From positions 349,378 through 413,377 of the forward strand of contig NZ_VSEY01000003.1 in the NCBI RefSeq assembly GCF_008086045.1: DNA of 64,000 nt, read 5' to 3'. Positions 1 to 8,010 of the stretch are shown here, piece after piece (the stretch's first letter is position 1; every line of letters starts with the position of its first letter). Under the pieces are notes generated by a model. It did not search any database. It saw only the letters and a program-made list of their open reading frames with translations, and was not told where the DNA came from. Both the position numbers and the translations under genes were made by a program. The DNA comes from Nonomuraea sp. PA05. Its GTDB lineage: Bacteria; Actinomycetota; Actinomycetes; Streptosporangiales; Streptosporangiaceae.

Positions 1-1
1 G

Positions 2-136
2 TCAGACCTCGCACGCGTCGTGCGACGATGCTCGTTCCTCGTGGACGGCTCGCCGGTCGGCAAGCGCCCCCACGGAGAGGTGATCCTCGCCGACGGCGCG
101 ACCGTGGAGGTCCTCCCGCCCTTCGCAGGCGGTTGA
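2..136 (+). CDS. MoaD/ThiS-family sulfur carrier, C-terminal fragment
   Basis: Only the last 44 codons lie in the window; the start is upstream. The reading frame ends in Phe-Ala-Gly-Gly followed by TGA. That is the ubiquitin-like Gly-Gly tail thiocarboxylated in molybdopterin synthase small subunits and ThiS proteins. The preceding stretch (ILADGATVEVLPPFAGG) fits the last strands of the beta-grasp fold. Whether it serves molybdopterin, thiamine or another sulfur transfer cannot be told from the fragment, although sulfur genes follow 2.7 kb downstream. Confidence 0.7.
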   Translation, partial: SDLARVVRRCSFLVDGSPVGKRPHGEVILADGATVEVLPPFAGG

Positions 137-221
137 GCCGTCAGGTGAGGGGGTGCTTCGCGGGGGAATGGGAGATTCCAATCGGTAGTCTCTTGACCCC
201 CGCTCGAGACATGGGAGCCCC

Positions 222-887
222 ATGCGCAAGCTGATCGTTTTTCTGATCGTGCTGGTCGTCCTCCTTGTCGCCGTGGACCGCGTCGCCGTGGCAGGCGTGC
301 AGCGGGATCTGGCGAACCGCATCGCGGCGTCGGCCGACCTCTCCGGCACGCCGACCGTCACCATTGAGGGCATCCCATTTCTCACTCAGGCCATCTCCGG
401 GCGCTATCCGGAGGTACGGTTCAATCTCGGCACGTTCACGTACGGAGACGTGCCGATCAAGAACCTGCGGGGCGCCGCCTACGACGTGACGGCGCCCCTG
501 GCGGACATCATCCAGAACAGACCCGACATCCGGGCCGGCCGTGTGAACATCAGTGGCACCCTCACCAGGGAGACGATCGACAAGTACGCCCCCCAGGGCG
601 TCAAGATCGGCGGCAACGGGCGGCGGCTCACGGCGTCGGGCGAGGTCACGGTGGGGGTGAGCAAGGTGCGGTTCAACGCCGAGATGCGGGTCGAGCTGGC
701 CGACGGGGCGATCAGGGTGCAGGCCGAGAAGATCCAGGGGGTGCCCGACCAGGTCGCCCGGCTCATCTCCTACACCATCCCGTTCCAGGGCAAGCTGCCC
801 TTCGACGTGAAGGTGACCGGGGTCAGAAGCGTGGCGGAGGGCCTGGAGATCTCGGCCGAGGCGTCTGACGTGCCGATCCGTGGATGA
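222..887 (+). CDS. DUF2993 (LmeA-like) membrane-anchored protein
   Basis: 221-residue protein with an N-terminal hydrophobic segment (residues 4-18) that works as a signal anchor or uncleaved signal. The rest is a soluble extracytoplasmic domain of the DUF2993 type, with alternating strands, the pattern IPFLTQAISGRYPEVRF near residue 50 and a late IPFQGKLPFDVKV segment. Mycobacterial LmeA of this family binds phospholipids and affects mannan elongation; the ligand here is unknown. The stop overlaps the start of the next sigma gene by 8 bases, so they may be co-transcribed. Confidence 0.75.
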   Translation: MRKLIVFLIVLVVLLVAVDRVAVAGVQRDLANRIAASADLSGTPTVTIEGIPFLTQAISGRYPEVRFNLGTFTYGDVPIKNLRGAAYDVTAPLADIIQNRPDIRAGRVNISGTLTRETIDKYAPQGVKIGGNGRRLTASGEVTVGVSKVRFNAEMRVELADGAIRVQAEKIQGVPDQVARLISYTIPFQGKLPFDVKVTGVRSVAEGLEISAEASDVPIRG

Positions 888-1437
888 GACTGAACCACTC
901 ACGCCCGCCGTACGTGAAGAGGGTGTGAGCACAGCCGGGACCGCCGACGAGGAACTCGTGAAGACCCTCTTCGACGAGCACGCCGGGCCCCTCTACGGCT
1001 ACGTTCTGCGACTGACCGGTGACTCCGGGCGGGCCGAGGACGTCGTCCAGGAGACGCTGCTGCGGGCCTGGCGGCATCCCGAGGCGATGTCCGGCAGGCC
1101 CATCCGCGCGTGGCTGTTCACAGTGGCCCGTAATCTCGTCGTGGACCAGCATCGCGCCAAGAAGGCCAGGCCGCCGGAGACCGGCGACGAGGCGCTGGCG
1201 GTCCTGCCGGCCGACGACGAGCTGGAGCGGGCGGTCGAGTCGTGGGCCGTGGCCGAGGCGCTGGCCGCGCTGCGGCCCGAGCACCGGGAGGTGCTGCTGG
1301 AGGTCTACTACCGGGGGCGATCGGTGAAGGAGGCGTCGGCGACGCTGGGCATTCCGCCGGGCACGGTGAAGTCCCGCACGTACTACGCGTTGCGCGCGCT
1401 CAAGCTGGCGCTCGAGGAACGGGGGCTGGCACCGTGA
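880..1437 (+). CDS. ECF-type RNA polymerase sigma factor
   Basis: 185 residues. Region 2 spans about residues 25-95 (LFDEHAGPLYGYVLRLTG, then DVVQETLLRAWRHP) and region 4 about 125-180 (LRPEHREVLLEVYYRGRS, then GTVKSRTYYALRAL). This sigma2-sigma4 layout is typical of group IV sigma factors of the SigL/SigK style. The ATG start overlaps the DUF2993 stop. The TGA overlaps the ATG of the downstream zinc-finger membrane protein, which is therefore the expected cognate anti-sigma factor. The regulon cannot be read from the sequence. Confidence 0.9.
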   Translation: MDETEPLTPAVREEGVSTAGTADEELVKTLFDEHAGPLYGYVLRLTGDSGRAEDVVQETLLRAWRHPEAMSGRPIRAWLFTVARNLVVDQHRAKKARPPETGDEALAVLPADDELERAVESWAVAEALAALRPEHREVLLEVYYRGRSVKEASATLGIPPGTVKSRTYYALRALKLALEERGLAP

Positions 1438-2306
1438 TGACGTGCGAGGAGGTTCGCATCTCGCTGGGCGCGCACGCGCTCGGCGCGCTCGAGCCCGAGG
1501 AGGAGCTGGAGATCGACCACCACCTGGCGACCTGCGAGGCGTGCGGCGCCGAGCTGATGGAGCTGGAGGGGGTCGGCGCGTTCCTGGGCAAGGTGTCCGA
1601 GCGTGACGTGGAGCTGGTCGCCAGCCCTCCGCGCCAGGTGCTCGACCGGCTGCTGAACGACCGCGTCAAGCGGACCAGGCGCGGGCGCGCCGTGATGTCG
1701 CTGATCGCGGCGGCGGCGGTCCTGGTGGTGGGCGGCACGGTGTGGACGACGATCCAGACCGGCTCCGGTGGCGAGACGACGGCGGCCCAGGCCCCCGCGC
1801 CCGCCGCCTCGGAGGCTCCCCAGGTGCTCAGCGACCAGAGCAGTGACCAGAGCAGCGAGGAGGGCTACGCGCAGAAGGCCCAGCCGAGGGACGCGGCCTC
1901 CGACTCCCGCGGTGCCGGTGAGGCCTCGCAGAGCCCCGCGGCGCCCGAGAGCGCGACCCGGGCCACCCCGGTCCCGACCGCGGCGGACGAGGTCGCCTTC
2001 AGCGACGAGAACGAGGACGCCGAGTACTACGCCACCGTGCTCGTCCGGCCCACGGCGGCGGGCTCCGCGCTCGGCGTGCAGGTCACAGGGGTGCCCGTGG
2101 GCACCGACTGCCTGGTCGTGGTGGTCGGCGTGGACGGGCGCGAGGAGCGTTCGCAGAGCTGGATCGTCAAGCAGCGCGACTACGAGACCGGGAAGATCTT
2201 CCGCTTCGGGACGACCATGTCGCTCGGCGAGATCGCCAGGTTCGAGGTCGTGGACACCGCCGGGAAACTGCTCGTCAACGTGCCCGTGAAGGACCGCGGG
2301 AAGTAA
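1437..2306 (+). CDS. membrane anti-sigma factor with zinc-binding N-terminus
   Basis: 289 residues. The N-terminal anti-sigma domain carries the ZAS motif His29-x3-Cys33-x2-Cys36. One transmembrane segment lies at about residues 85-106. A long Ala/Ser/Pro/Glu-rich linker leads to an extracytoplasmic C-terminal domain of about 90 residues. The ATG at 1437 overlaps the sigma stop (ATGA), with an alternative GTG one codon earlier. Translational coupling and the motif make this the partner that holds the sigma factor at the membrane. The C-terminal domain is probably the sensor; its signal is unknown. Confidence 0.88.
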   Translation: MTCEEVRISLGAHALGALEPEEELEIDHHLATCEACGAELMELEGVGAFLGKVSERDVELVASPPRQVLDRLLNDRVKRTRRGRAVMSLIAAAAVLVVGGTVWTTIQTGSGGETTAAQAPAPAASEAPQVLSDQSSDQSSEEGYAQKAQPRDAASDSRGAGEASQSPAAPESATRATPVPTAADEVAFSDENEDAEYYATVLVRPTAAGSALGVQVTGVPVGTDCLVVVVGVDGREERSQSWIVKQRDYETGKIFRFGTTMSLGEIARFEVVDTAGKLLVNVPVKDRGK

Positions 2307-2334
2307 GCGGTCCCGCCGCGCGGTTGCACGGAGG

Positions 2335-2748
2335 ATGACGGGCTTGTGGGTGGCGCTGGCGACGCTGGCGCTCGGAACGGTGATCGGGGTGACGCGCTTG
2401 CGCCGCGACGGACGCGTGAACGACGCGGGCGGCGAGCGGCTGTCCGCCGACGACCTCGGCGCCGCGCTCGGGGAGAGGGCCACTCTGGTGCAGTTCTCGA
2501 CCGCGTTCTGCCAGCCGTGCCGGGCCACCCGGCGCGTCCTGGCCGACGTGAGCGCGCTCGTGCCAGGCGTCGGCCACGTCGAGATCGACGCCGAGTCCCG
2601 GCTCGACCTCGTCCGCAGGCTGGACATCACGCGCACGCCCACCGTGCTCGTCCTCGACGCGGCGGGCGGCGTCGTCAAGAAGGCGTCCGGGCAGCCGCGC
2701 AAGGCCGACGTGCTGGCCGCGCTGGCACAGGCCGTACCGGAAACCTGA
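2335..2748 (+). CDS. membrane-anchored thioredoxin-like protein
   Basis: 137 residues. An N-terminal transmembrane segment (residues 3-20) is followed by a thioredoxin fold with the redox motif Cys59-Gln-Pro-Cys62, preceded by Phe rather than the usual Trp. The cis-Pro motif is present in TRTPTVLVLD. It starts 28 bases after the anti-sigma gene and is probably in the same transcript. A thiol-redox protein beside a ZAS anti-sigma factor fits a redox circuit, but that link is inference. The orientation of the catalytic domain (inside or outside) is not settled. Confidence 0.8.
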   Translation: MTGLWVALATLALGTVIGVTRLRRDGRVNDAGGERLSADDLGAALGERATLVQFSTAFCQPCRATRRVLADVSALVPGVGHVEIDAESRLDLVRRLDITRTPTVLVLDAAGGVVKKASGQPRKADVLAALAQAVPET

Positions 2749-2790
2749 CTGTGAGCCGTCTCACAAGTCGTCTCAGCAACCGGACGAGAT

Positions 2791-2819
2791 GTGACAGATG
2801 CCGAGACGCCGAGTAGTGT
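2791..2819 (+). promoter_or_regulatory. promoter of the cysteine leader peptide
   Basis: A -35 element GTGACA (2791-2796) is separated by 17 bases from a -10 element TAGTGT (2814-2819). The expected transcription start coincides with the A of the leader ATG at 2827, so the leader would be translated from a leaderless mRNA. Confidence 0.6.
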
Positions 2820-2826
2820 CGTCGCC

Positions 2827-2910
2827 ATGAACCCATCGACAGAGCTGCTCACGAAGCGGCGCGCGGTTGATTTCTGCCGCGTAGCCACAGCGCTCTGTCG
2901 CGCTGCCTGA
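2827..2910 (+). CDS. cysteine-containing leader peptide (putative attenuator)
   Basis: A 27-residue ORF with the core LLTKRRAVDFCRV followed by a second Cys in TALCR. Short peptides of this pattern are a recognised actinobacterial family found before sulfur-assimilation genes, where cysteine codons are thought to sense charged tRNA-Cys. Cys codons are at positions 17 and 24. The ORF ends 60 bases before the DUF4395-rhodanese operon. The leaderless promoter leaves no room for an RBS. The attenuation role is inferred from family and context. Confidence 0.75.
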   Translation: MNPSTELLTKRRAVDFCRVATALCRAA

Positions 2911-2970
2911 GGACGATCTCGCGCGGACCTGTGATCCGCCCCAAATCGACCCCTTCAGGAGCATCCTTCG

Positions 2971-3384
2971 ATGCGTGCCGATCCTAGAGCGCTGCGCTTC
3001 GGCGCGGCCATCACCACCCTGGTCCTCGCCTCCGTCCTGGTGACGGAGAGCTTCTGGCTGCTCGCCGCCCAGGCGGTGGTGTTCGCGCTCGGCGCGCATC
3101 GGCGCTCGCCGTACGCGGTGCTCTTCAAGGTGTTCGTCAGGAGCGATCCAACGGAGACCGAGGACGCCCGTCCGCCCCGCTTCGCCCAGGGGGTAGGGCT
3201 GGCCTTCGCGGTCGTCGGCCTGGCCGGGTTCGCCACCGGGATCACACCGCTGGCCCTCGGGGCCACGGCCGCGGCTCTCCTCGCCGCCTTCCTCAACGCA
3301 GCCTTCGGATTCTGCCTCGGCTGCGAAACGTACCTGCTCATTCGCCGACTACTGCCCGCCGCCAACATGGAGGTATCCAAATGA
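2971..3384 (+). CDS. DUF4395 integral membrane protein
   Basis: 137 residues with four predicted membrane segments (about 10-28, 30-45, 73-90 and 92-112). It ends in the family signature GFCLGCE, with Cys115 and Cys118 near a membrane face. DUF4395 proteins regularly sit beside rhodaneses, and here the stop overlaps the start of the sulfurtransferase by 4 bases. The CxxC pair suggests a role in moving or guarding sulfane sulfur, but no function is established. AGGAG lies 9 bases upstream of the ATG. Confidence 0.82.
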   Translation: MRADPRALRFGAAITTLVLASVLVTESFWLLAAQAVVFALGAHRRSPYAVLFKVFVRSDPTETEDARPPRFAQGVGLAFAVVGLAGFATGITPLALGATAAALLAAFLNAAFGFCLGCETYLLIRRLLPAANMEVSK

Positions 3385-4220
3385 GCCGCTCCGCCGCCCT
3401 GGTGGACGCCGACTGGGTCGAGGCCAACCTCGACAACCCTGGAGTCGTCCTCGTCGAGGTCGACGAAGATGTCAGCGCCTACGACAAGGGCCACATCCGT
3501 GGTGCTGTGAAGGTCGACTGGCGTAACGACCTGCAGGACCCTGTGCGCCGCGACTTCGTGGACAAGACGGGTTTCGAGGCGCTGCTGTCCGACCGCGGCA
3601 TCGGCAACGATGACACCGTCGTGCTGTACGGCGGCAACAACAACTGGTTCGCCGCCTACGCGTACTGGTACTTCAAGCTGTACGGCCACCAGGACGTGAA
3701 GCTGCTCGACGGCGGGCGCAAGAAGTGGGAGCTCGACTCGCGTGAGCTGGTCAAGGACGTGCCGCAGCGCGCCAAGACCCAGTACGTGGCCCAGGAGCAG
3801 GACAGCGCCATCCGCGCCTTCCGCGACGACGTGGTGTCCGCCATCGGCAAGCTCAACCTGGTCGACGTGCGCTCGCCCGACGAGTTCACCGGCAAGCTGC
3901 TCGCTCCGGCCCACCTCCCGCAGGAGCAGGCCCAGCGCGGCGGCCACGTGCCCACCGCCCGCAACATCCCGTGGTCCAAGGCCGCGAACGACGACGGCAC
4001 CTTCAAGTCCGACGACGACCTGCGCACCCTCTACCAGGAGGCCGGCGTCGACTTCGGCAAGGACACCATCGCCTACTGCCGCATCGGCGAGCGCTCCGCG
4101 CACACCTGGTTCGTGCTGCACGAGCTGCTCGAGCAGTCCAACGTGAAGAACTACGACGGTTCGTGGACCGAGTACGGCTCGCTCGTGGGCGTGCCGATCG
4201 AGCTGGGGGAGGCCCGCTAA
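3381..4220 (+). CDS. thiosulfate/3-mercaptopyruvate sulfurtransferase (rhodanese)
   Basis: 279 residues forming two rhodanese domains: an inactive N-terminal one (about 5-125) and a catalytic C-terminal one (about 150-275). The active loop is Cys233-Arg-Ile-Gly-Glu-Arg-Ser, the thiosulfate-type loop of the actinobacterial CysA/SseA group. The first domain has the CH2A-like motif DKGHIRGAVKVDW. It moves sulfane sulfur from thiosulfate or mercaptopyruvate to an acceptor. It overlaps both neighbours (DUF4395 by 4 bases, DUF1416 by 1), so the three are one operon under the Cys leader. Confidence 0.92.
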   Translation: MSRSAALVDADWVEANLDNPGVVLVEVDEDVSAYDKGHIRGAVKVDWRNDLQDPVRRDFVDKTGFEALLSDRGIGNDDTVVLYGGNNNWFAAYAYWYFKLYGHQDVKLLDGGRKKWELDSRELVKDVPQRAKTQYVAQEQDSAIRAFRDDVVSAIGKLNLVDVRSPDEFTGKLLAPAHLPQEQAQRGGHVPTARNIPWSKAANDDGTFKSDDDLRTLYQEAGVDFGKDTIAYCRIGERSAHTWFVLHELLEQSNVKNYDGSWTEYGSLVGVPIELGEAR

Positions 4221-4525
4221 TGTCGGCTGCAGCACAGGGTTGCGGCGCGCCGGAGCAGACCGTCGCGCTGCCCGCCGGGATCGACCTCAGCAACCAGGCC
4301 GTCATCCAGGGCGTCGTGACCGGCGCCGGCACCGCGTACGCGCGGCTGCTCGACCACTCCGGTGAGTTCACCGGCGAGGTCGTCGTCTCCGAGGACGGCG
4401 TCTTCCGCTTCTTCGCCGCGCCCGGCGACTGGACCGTCCGCATCATCGCGGGCGGCGGCGTCACCAGGGACGTGCAGGTCGAGGCCAAGCTGGGTGAGGT
4501 CGCCCAGCTCGCGGTCGCCGTCTGA
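4220..4525 (+). CDS. DUF1416 small protein
   Basis: 101 residues starting at the ATG in the TAATG overlap with the rhodanese stop. It is a compact beta-rich domain (AVIQGVVTGAGTAYARLLD, then DGVFRFFAAPGDWTVRI) resembling carboxypeptidase-regulatory or transthyretin-like beta sandwiches. Cys9 (QGCGAP) is the only cysteine. In actinobacteria DUF1416 is almost always encoded directly after this sulfurtransferase, so it is probably an accessory or sulfur acceptor. That role is untested. Confidence 0.82.
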   Translation: MSAAAQGCGAPEQTVALPAGIDLSNQAVIQGVVTGAGTAYARLLDHSGEFTGEVVVSEDGVFRFFAAPGDWTVRIIAGGGVTRDVQVEAKLGEVAQLAVAV

Positions 4526-4542
4526 GCACCTGTTCGCCTTCA

Positions 4543-4577
4543 GGGCCCGCGTTCTCCTCGCACGGAGACGCGGGCCC
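4543..4577 (+). terminator. terminator of the sulfurtransferase operon
   Basis: A GC-rich hairpin with outer arms GGGCCCGCG and CGCGGGCCC and an inner CTCC/GGAG pair begins 17 bases after the DUF1416 stop and is followed by TTC. It separates the sulfur operon from the next sigma gene. Confidence 0.7.
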
Positions 4578-4619
4578 TTCGCGTGCAACCGATCCCCGCC
4601 GCGCGGTGTTGTAGAGAAC

Positions 4620-5180
4620 GTGGCTGTAACCGACTGTCCAGAACCGGTGCTCAAGGCGCTGCTCGACGACCTCGACACGGGCTTCGCCGAGCTGTACGGC
4701 GCCTACCGCGGCCTGGTCTTCTCGGCCGCGCTGCGGCTGACCGGGCGCTGGGCCGACGCCGAGGACTACACGGCGGAGGCGTTCCTGCGGGCGTACCGGG
4801 CCCTGTCCGGCTACTCGCCCGAACGCATCGCGGGGCTGCAACCGCGCGCCTGGCTGATGACGATCCTGATGAACGTCTGGCGCAACTGCGCCCGCGCCAA
4901 GTCCCGCAGGCCGCCCACCGACCTCGTCGACGAGCCGCTGGACAGCGCCGACCCCGGCCAGGACGTCGAGGCGGCAGCCGTCCGCCGCGAGACCGGCGAC
5001 GAGCTGGCCGCGCTGCTGGGGCGGCTCCCCGACGAGCAGCGGGCCGCCGTCGTGCTCAGGCACGTCGTGGACCTGCCGGTCAGTGAGATCGCCACGGTGC
5101 TGAAGATCCCCCAGGGTACGGTCAAGTCGCACGTGTCCCGGGGGTTGAGGCGGCTACGCGCACTAGGAGGTGCCCGATGA
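4620..5180 (+). CDS. ECF-type RNA polymerase sigma factor paired with an Ada-like gene
   Basis: 186 residues from the GTG at 4620. Region 2 covers roughly residues 20-95 (LYGAYRGLVFSAALRLTG, then DYTAEAFLRAYRAL) and region 4 roughly 120-180 (LPDEQRAAVVLRHVVDLP, then GTVKSHVSRGLRRLRAL). The stop overlaps the ATG of the alkyltransferase/Ada fusion (ATGA), so the two are translationally coupled. No zinc-finger anti-sigma factor follows. The position normally held by an anti-sigma factor is taken by a DNA-alkylation sensor. The start is uncertain because no strong RBS is seen. Confidence 0.88.
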   Translation: MAVTDCPEPVLKALLDDLDTGFAELYGAYRGLVFSAALRLTGRWADAEDYTAEAFLRAYRALSGYSPERIAGLQPRAWLMTILMNVWRNCARAKSRRPPTDLVDEPLDSADPGQDVEAAAVRRETGDELAALLGRLPDEQRAAVVLRHVVDLPVSEIATVLKIPQGTVKSHVSRGLRRLRALGGAR

Positions 5181-5926
5181 CTCAGGATCCCCTGCTCACC
5201 GGACTCGCGGCACTCGCCGTGGAGCCGCCGGAAGCGTTGCTCGACCGGATCGCGGCCCGCTGGATCCGCGTGCCGGTGCCCATCGGGGAGCTGTCCGTGG
5301 CCTACACCGACCAAGGTGTGGCCTACGTGCACGAGGGAGACGGCTTCACGCGGGCCTTCAGGGAACGCTTCGGCCGTCCCCTGCTGCCCGCCGCCCGCCC
5401 GCCCGCGGGCCTGGTGCCCGCGCTGCGCACCGGGCGGCTGTCGGGGCTGCGGCTCGACCTGCGCGGGCTCAGCCCCTTCCAGCGCTCGGTCCTGGAGGCG
5501 ACACGGGACATCCCGCGCGGGGAGGTCCGCCCGTACGCATGGATCGCCGCCCGCATCGGCCGGCCCAAGGCCGTGCGCGCCGTCGGGACCGCGCTCGGGC
5601 ACAACCCGGTGCCGCTGCTCATCCCCTGCCACCGGGTCATCCGGTCGGACGGGGCGGCGGGCGAGTACGTGTTCGGCCCGGCGGCCAAGGAGCGGCTGCT
5701 GGTGGCCGAGGGGGTGGATCTGGAGCGGCTGCGGGCGCTGGCGGGGGAGCGGGTGTTCTACCTGGCCAGCGACACGACCGGCGTGGTGTGCTTCCCGACC
5801 TGCCACAACGCGCGGCGCATCACGGCCGCGCACCGGCACGGCTTCCGCAGCCTGTCCCAGGCTCGCGCGGCCGGCTACCGGCCCTGCCGCACCTGCCGCC
5901 CGGCGGCCGAGGACGTCCCGGCGTAG
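5177..5926 (+). CDS. O6-alkylguanine-DNA alkyltransferase fused to a C-terminal Ada zinc domain
   Basis: 249 residues. The alkyltransferase domain (about 28-185) holds the acceptor motif Pro150-Cys151-His-Arg-Val and the helix-turn-helix region RGEVRPYAWIAARIGRP. After it, residues 192-242 form an Ada methylphosphotriester domain with Cys205, Cys209, Cys237 and Cys240. That spacing (4, 28, 3) is nearly the same as in E. coli Ada (Cys38/42/69/72). The order is reversed relative to Ada and the AraC helix-turn-helix part is missing. It is coupled to an ECF sigma gene, so it may repair alkylated DNA and also report damage to the sigma factor. The regulatory role is inference. Confidence 0.85.
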   Translation: MTQDPLLTGLAALAVEPPEALLDRIAARWIRVPVPIGELSVAYTDQGVAYVHEGDGFTRAFRERFGRPLLPAARPPAGLVPALRTGRLSGLRLDLRGLSPFQRSVLEATRDIPRGEVRPYAWIAARIGRPKAVRAVGTALGHNPVPLLIPCHRVIRSDGAAGEYVFGPAAKERLLVAEGVDLERLRALAGERVFYLASDTTGVVCFPTCHNARRITAAHRHGFRSLSQARAAGYRPCRTCRPAAEDVPA

Positions 5927-5965
5927 CGGCGGGTACGGCGCGCGCCCGAAGGAGGTGGGGCGGGG

Positions 5966-6517
5966 TCAGATCGGCTTGGTCGGGTAACGCATCAGCAGCG
6001 TGGCCCGCACCACGTCAGGCCCGTGCGCCCGATACCCGTGCGGCACGTCCGACACCCACGAGATGTGATCCCCCGGCCGTGCCGTGAGCGGCTCCTTGAT
6101 GGGCCCCGCGCTGAGCGTGCCGGTGAAGACCGTGACGTGCTCGCTGACCCCTTCGTGGTGCGCGGGCGAGGTCTGCGTCAACCCCGGCGGTATCCGCACC
6201 CGATACAGCTCGTAGGTGACCCGGTCGTCCTCGAACACTTCCAGCAGTTCGGCCTCGATGGCCGTCCCCCGCATGATCTGCGGCTCGGGTGGCGCGTCGA
6301 GTATGGCCCCGATCGGCACCCCGAGCTGCGCGGTGATCGCCCAGAGCGTCTCCAGGGTCGGGTTGCGGGTGCCGGTCTCCACGCCCGACAGGGTGGCCTT
6401 GCCGATGCCGGCCCGCTTGGCGAGCTCGGAGAGCGAGACGCCGCGTGCCTGCCGCAGTTGCCGCAATCGGTCTCCCACCACGCGCGGATCGGTGTCGAGT
6501 GCGGGCTGCGGCTCCAT
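5966..6517 (-). CDS. XRE-family regulator with C-terminal cupin domain
   Basis: 183 residues from the ATG at 6517; an in-frame ATG at 6541 would add 8 residues. The helix-turn-helix is at about residues 15-70 (LRQLRQARGVSLSELAKRAG, then KATLSGVETGTRNPTLETLW). The cupin barrel is at about 100-180 (HHEGVSEHVTVFTGTL, then PGDHISWVSDVPHGY). Such proteins usually repress or activate an adjacent metabolic gene in response to a small ligand bound by the cupin. No obvious partner is adjacent here. A second regulator of the same design is encoded at 43767-44330. Confidence 0.85.
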   Translation of the reverse strand: MEPQPALDTDPRVVGDRLRQLRQARGVSLSELAKRAGIGKATLSGVETGTRNPTLETLWAITAQLGVPIGAILDAPPEPQIMRGTAIEAELLEVFEDDRVTYELYRVRIPPGLTQTSPAHHEGVSEHVTVFTGTLSAGPIKEPLTARPGDHISWVSDVPHGYRAHGPDVVRATLLMRYPTKPI

Positions 6518-6643
6518 AGAGCCATTTTGCCGCACATCCAACCAACGTGTGGGCTCGGGCCGATGATCGCCGCCTGCTCATGATCGATCTGCGGAGCGTA
6601 GCGCTTTTGCCAGGTTGCGGCTGCGCTCCAAGGGACAGACCGA

Positions 6644-6649
6644 TACGAT
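6644..6649 (+). promoter_or_regulatory. -10 element of the polytopic membrane protein gene
   Basis: TACGAT ends 7 bases before the ATG at 6657, which predicts a leaderless transcript and supports that start over an in-frame TTG at 6615. No good -35 is seen. Confidence 0.45.
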
Positions 6650-6656
6650 TCCACAG

Positions 6657-7958
6657 ATGTCCGGATCGTCAGGTGTGACGGCACCCCCGCGACCTGGGCC
6701 TGCGACGGCTCAGGAGCTGCCGTCGCCGTACTCGCTGCCCCTGCACGCACTCCGCCTGGCGGGCAAGTGCGCCCTGCCCCTGATCTGCTGGTTCGCCGTC
6801 GGCGAGCTGGCACGCTTCGTGCTGCTGTACGGCGCCGTCGAGGTGGCGTACGGCGACTGGCGGCAGATCCGCCTCGTGGGCGTCATGACCCTGCTGACGC
6901 TCATCATCATGGCGGCGATGACGGTCACCACCGGCATGCTCTACACCCTGCGCGGCGCCCTCTGGGAGCTGCGGGCCAGGGCCGACGAGGGCGTCGCCGA
7001 CGAACGCTTCTTCCGCACCCTCGACCGCGTCGCCCCCGCCTTCGCGGTGCTCTATCTCGCGTGGGGCTTCCACGTGGAGGACGCCCGCGACATCTACCAG
7101 ATGGACATCTTCCATCACTTCTACGACCTGACCTCCGCCGCCTGGTTCGGCGAGGAGAGCCAGTTCGGCGAGGGCCTGTCCGGCCTCGACTGGCGGGTGT
7201 CGCTCGGTGCGATGGCCGTGATGTTCGCGCTCAAGATGCTGTTCGCCAAGCTCGTCGAGAAGGGCAAGAGCGGCTTCTACGGCTTCGCCGCCGCCTTCTC
7301 CGAGTTCGCCTTCGTCTTCTACGGGCTGAACGCCACCGTCGCCTTCGCCGACGCGCGGTCCGAATGGGTGTCGCACCGCAGCGTCGTCGAGGGCACGCAG
7401 GAGGTCTGGGCCGAGGCACAGCAGAAGGTGCCGGTCTGGGACGGCATCACCGGCTGGCTGGGCGACGTCTGGCCGCTGTTCCTCGACGCCGTCGCCGTCC
7501 CCCTGGCCTGGCTCACCGTCGCCATGCTCGTCTTCGGTGCCTACTCCGACGAGGCCCGCACTCTGCTCAAGGGCACCAAGCTGGAGAAGAGCGTGGACCG
7601 CCTCGAAAGCAGCCACGACATCACGCAGAAGTCCTTCGACCAGGTCACCGGCGGGTTCCGGGACCGCTGGCTGCCGCTGGCCAACTCGCTGCGCATGGTC
7701 TTCAAGGCCGGCGCGCCGCTGTTCGGCATGATGTGCCTGTGCTACGTGGGCGTGCTGGTGGCCGGCGAGTACGGCGAGCGCGGCCTGCGCTACCTCATCG
7801 GCAGCGAGGCCGAGTGGGTGTGGGTCTACCAGGGGCCGCCGCTCGCCTTCGTGCACAAGATGGTAGTGACCGTGCTCACCATGGCGCTCCTGGCCGCCAC
7901 GTACGACCTCGCCGCCACCCGCGCCCGCCTGCGCGGAGAGCCCCTCAACGACGTCTGA
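6657..7958 (+). CDS. polytopic membrane protein of unknown function
   Basis: 433 residues that I do not recognise. About seven or eight hydrophobic segments are visible (around residues 37-56, 72-95, 125-145, 178-196, 215-235, 280-305, 355-375 and 395-415). They are separated by charged loops, one of them an amphipathic stretch (LEKSVDRLESSHDITQKSF). An acidic/His-rich loop near residue 140 reads HVEDARDIYQMDIFHHFYD. It converges on the three-gene anchored-protein operon and lies at the edge of the HerA-like ATPase block, so it may belong to that system. The last 15 bases of the gene recur at 7991-8005. Confidence 0.75.
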   Translation: MSGSSGVTAPPRPGPATAQELPSPYSLPLHALRLAGKCALPLICWFAVGELARFVLLYGAVEVAYGDWRQIRLVGVMTLLTLIIMAAMTVTTGMLYTLRGALWELRARADEGVADERFFRTLDRVAPAFAVLYLAWGFHVEDARDIYQMDIFHHFYDLTSAAWFGEESQFGEGLSGLDWRVSLGAMAVMFALKMLFAKLVEKGKSGFYGFAAAFSEFAFVFYGLNATVAFADARSEWVSHRSVVEGTQEVWAEAQQKVPVWDGITGWLGDVWPLFLDAVAVPLAWLTVAMLVFGAYSDEARTLLKGTKLEKSVDRLESSHDITQKSFDQVTGGFRDRWLPLANSLRMVFKAGAPLFGMMCLCYVGVLVAGEYGERGLRYLIGSEAEWVWVYQGPPLAFVHKMVVTVLTMALLAATYDLAATRARLRGEPLNDV

Positions 7959-8010
7959 GCACCGCCCTCACCGTTCGTCCGGACGTCGCTCTCAACGACG
8001 TCTGAACACC
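7944..8010. repeat. duplicated 3' end of the membrane protein gene
   Basis: CTCAACGACGTCTGA, the last four codons plus stop of the upstream gene, occurs at 7944-7958 and again at 7991-8005. Each copy is followed by a 5-base match with one change. The second copy also forms the 3' end of the convergent gene. Confidence 0.7.
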
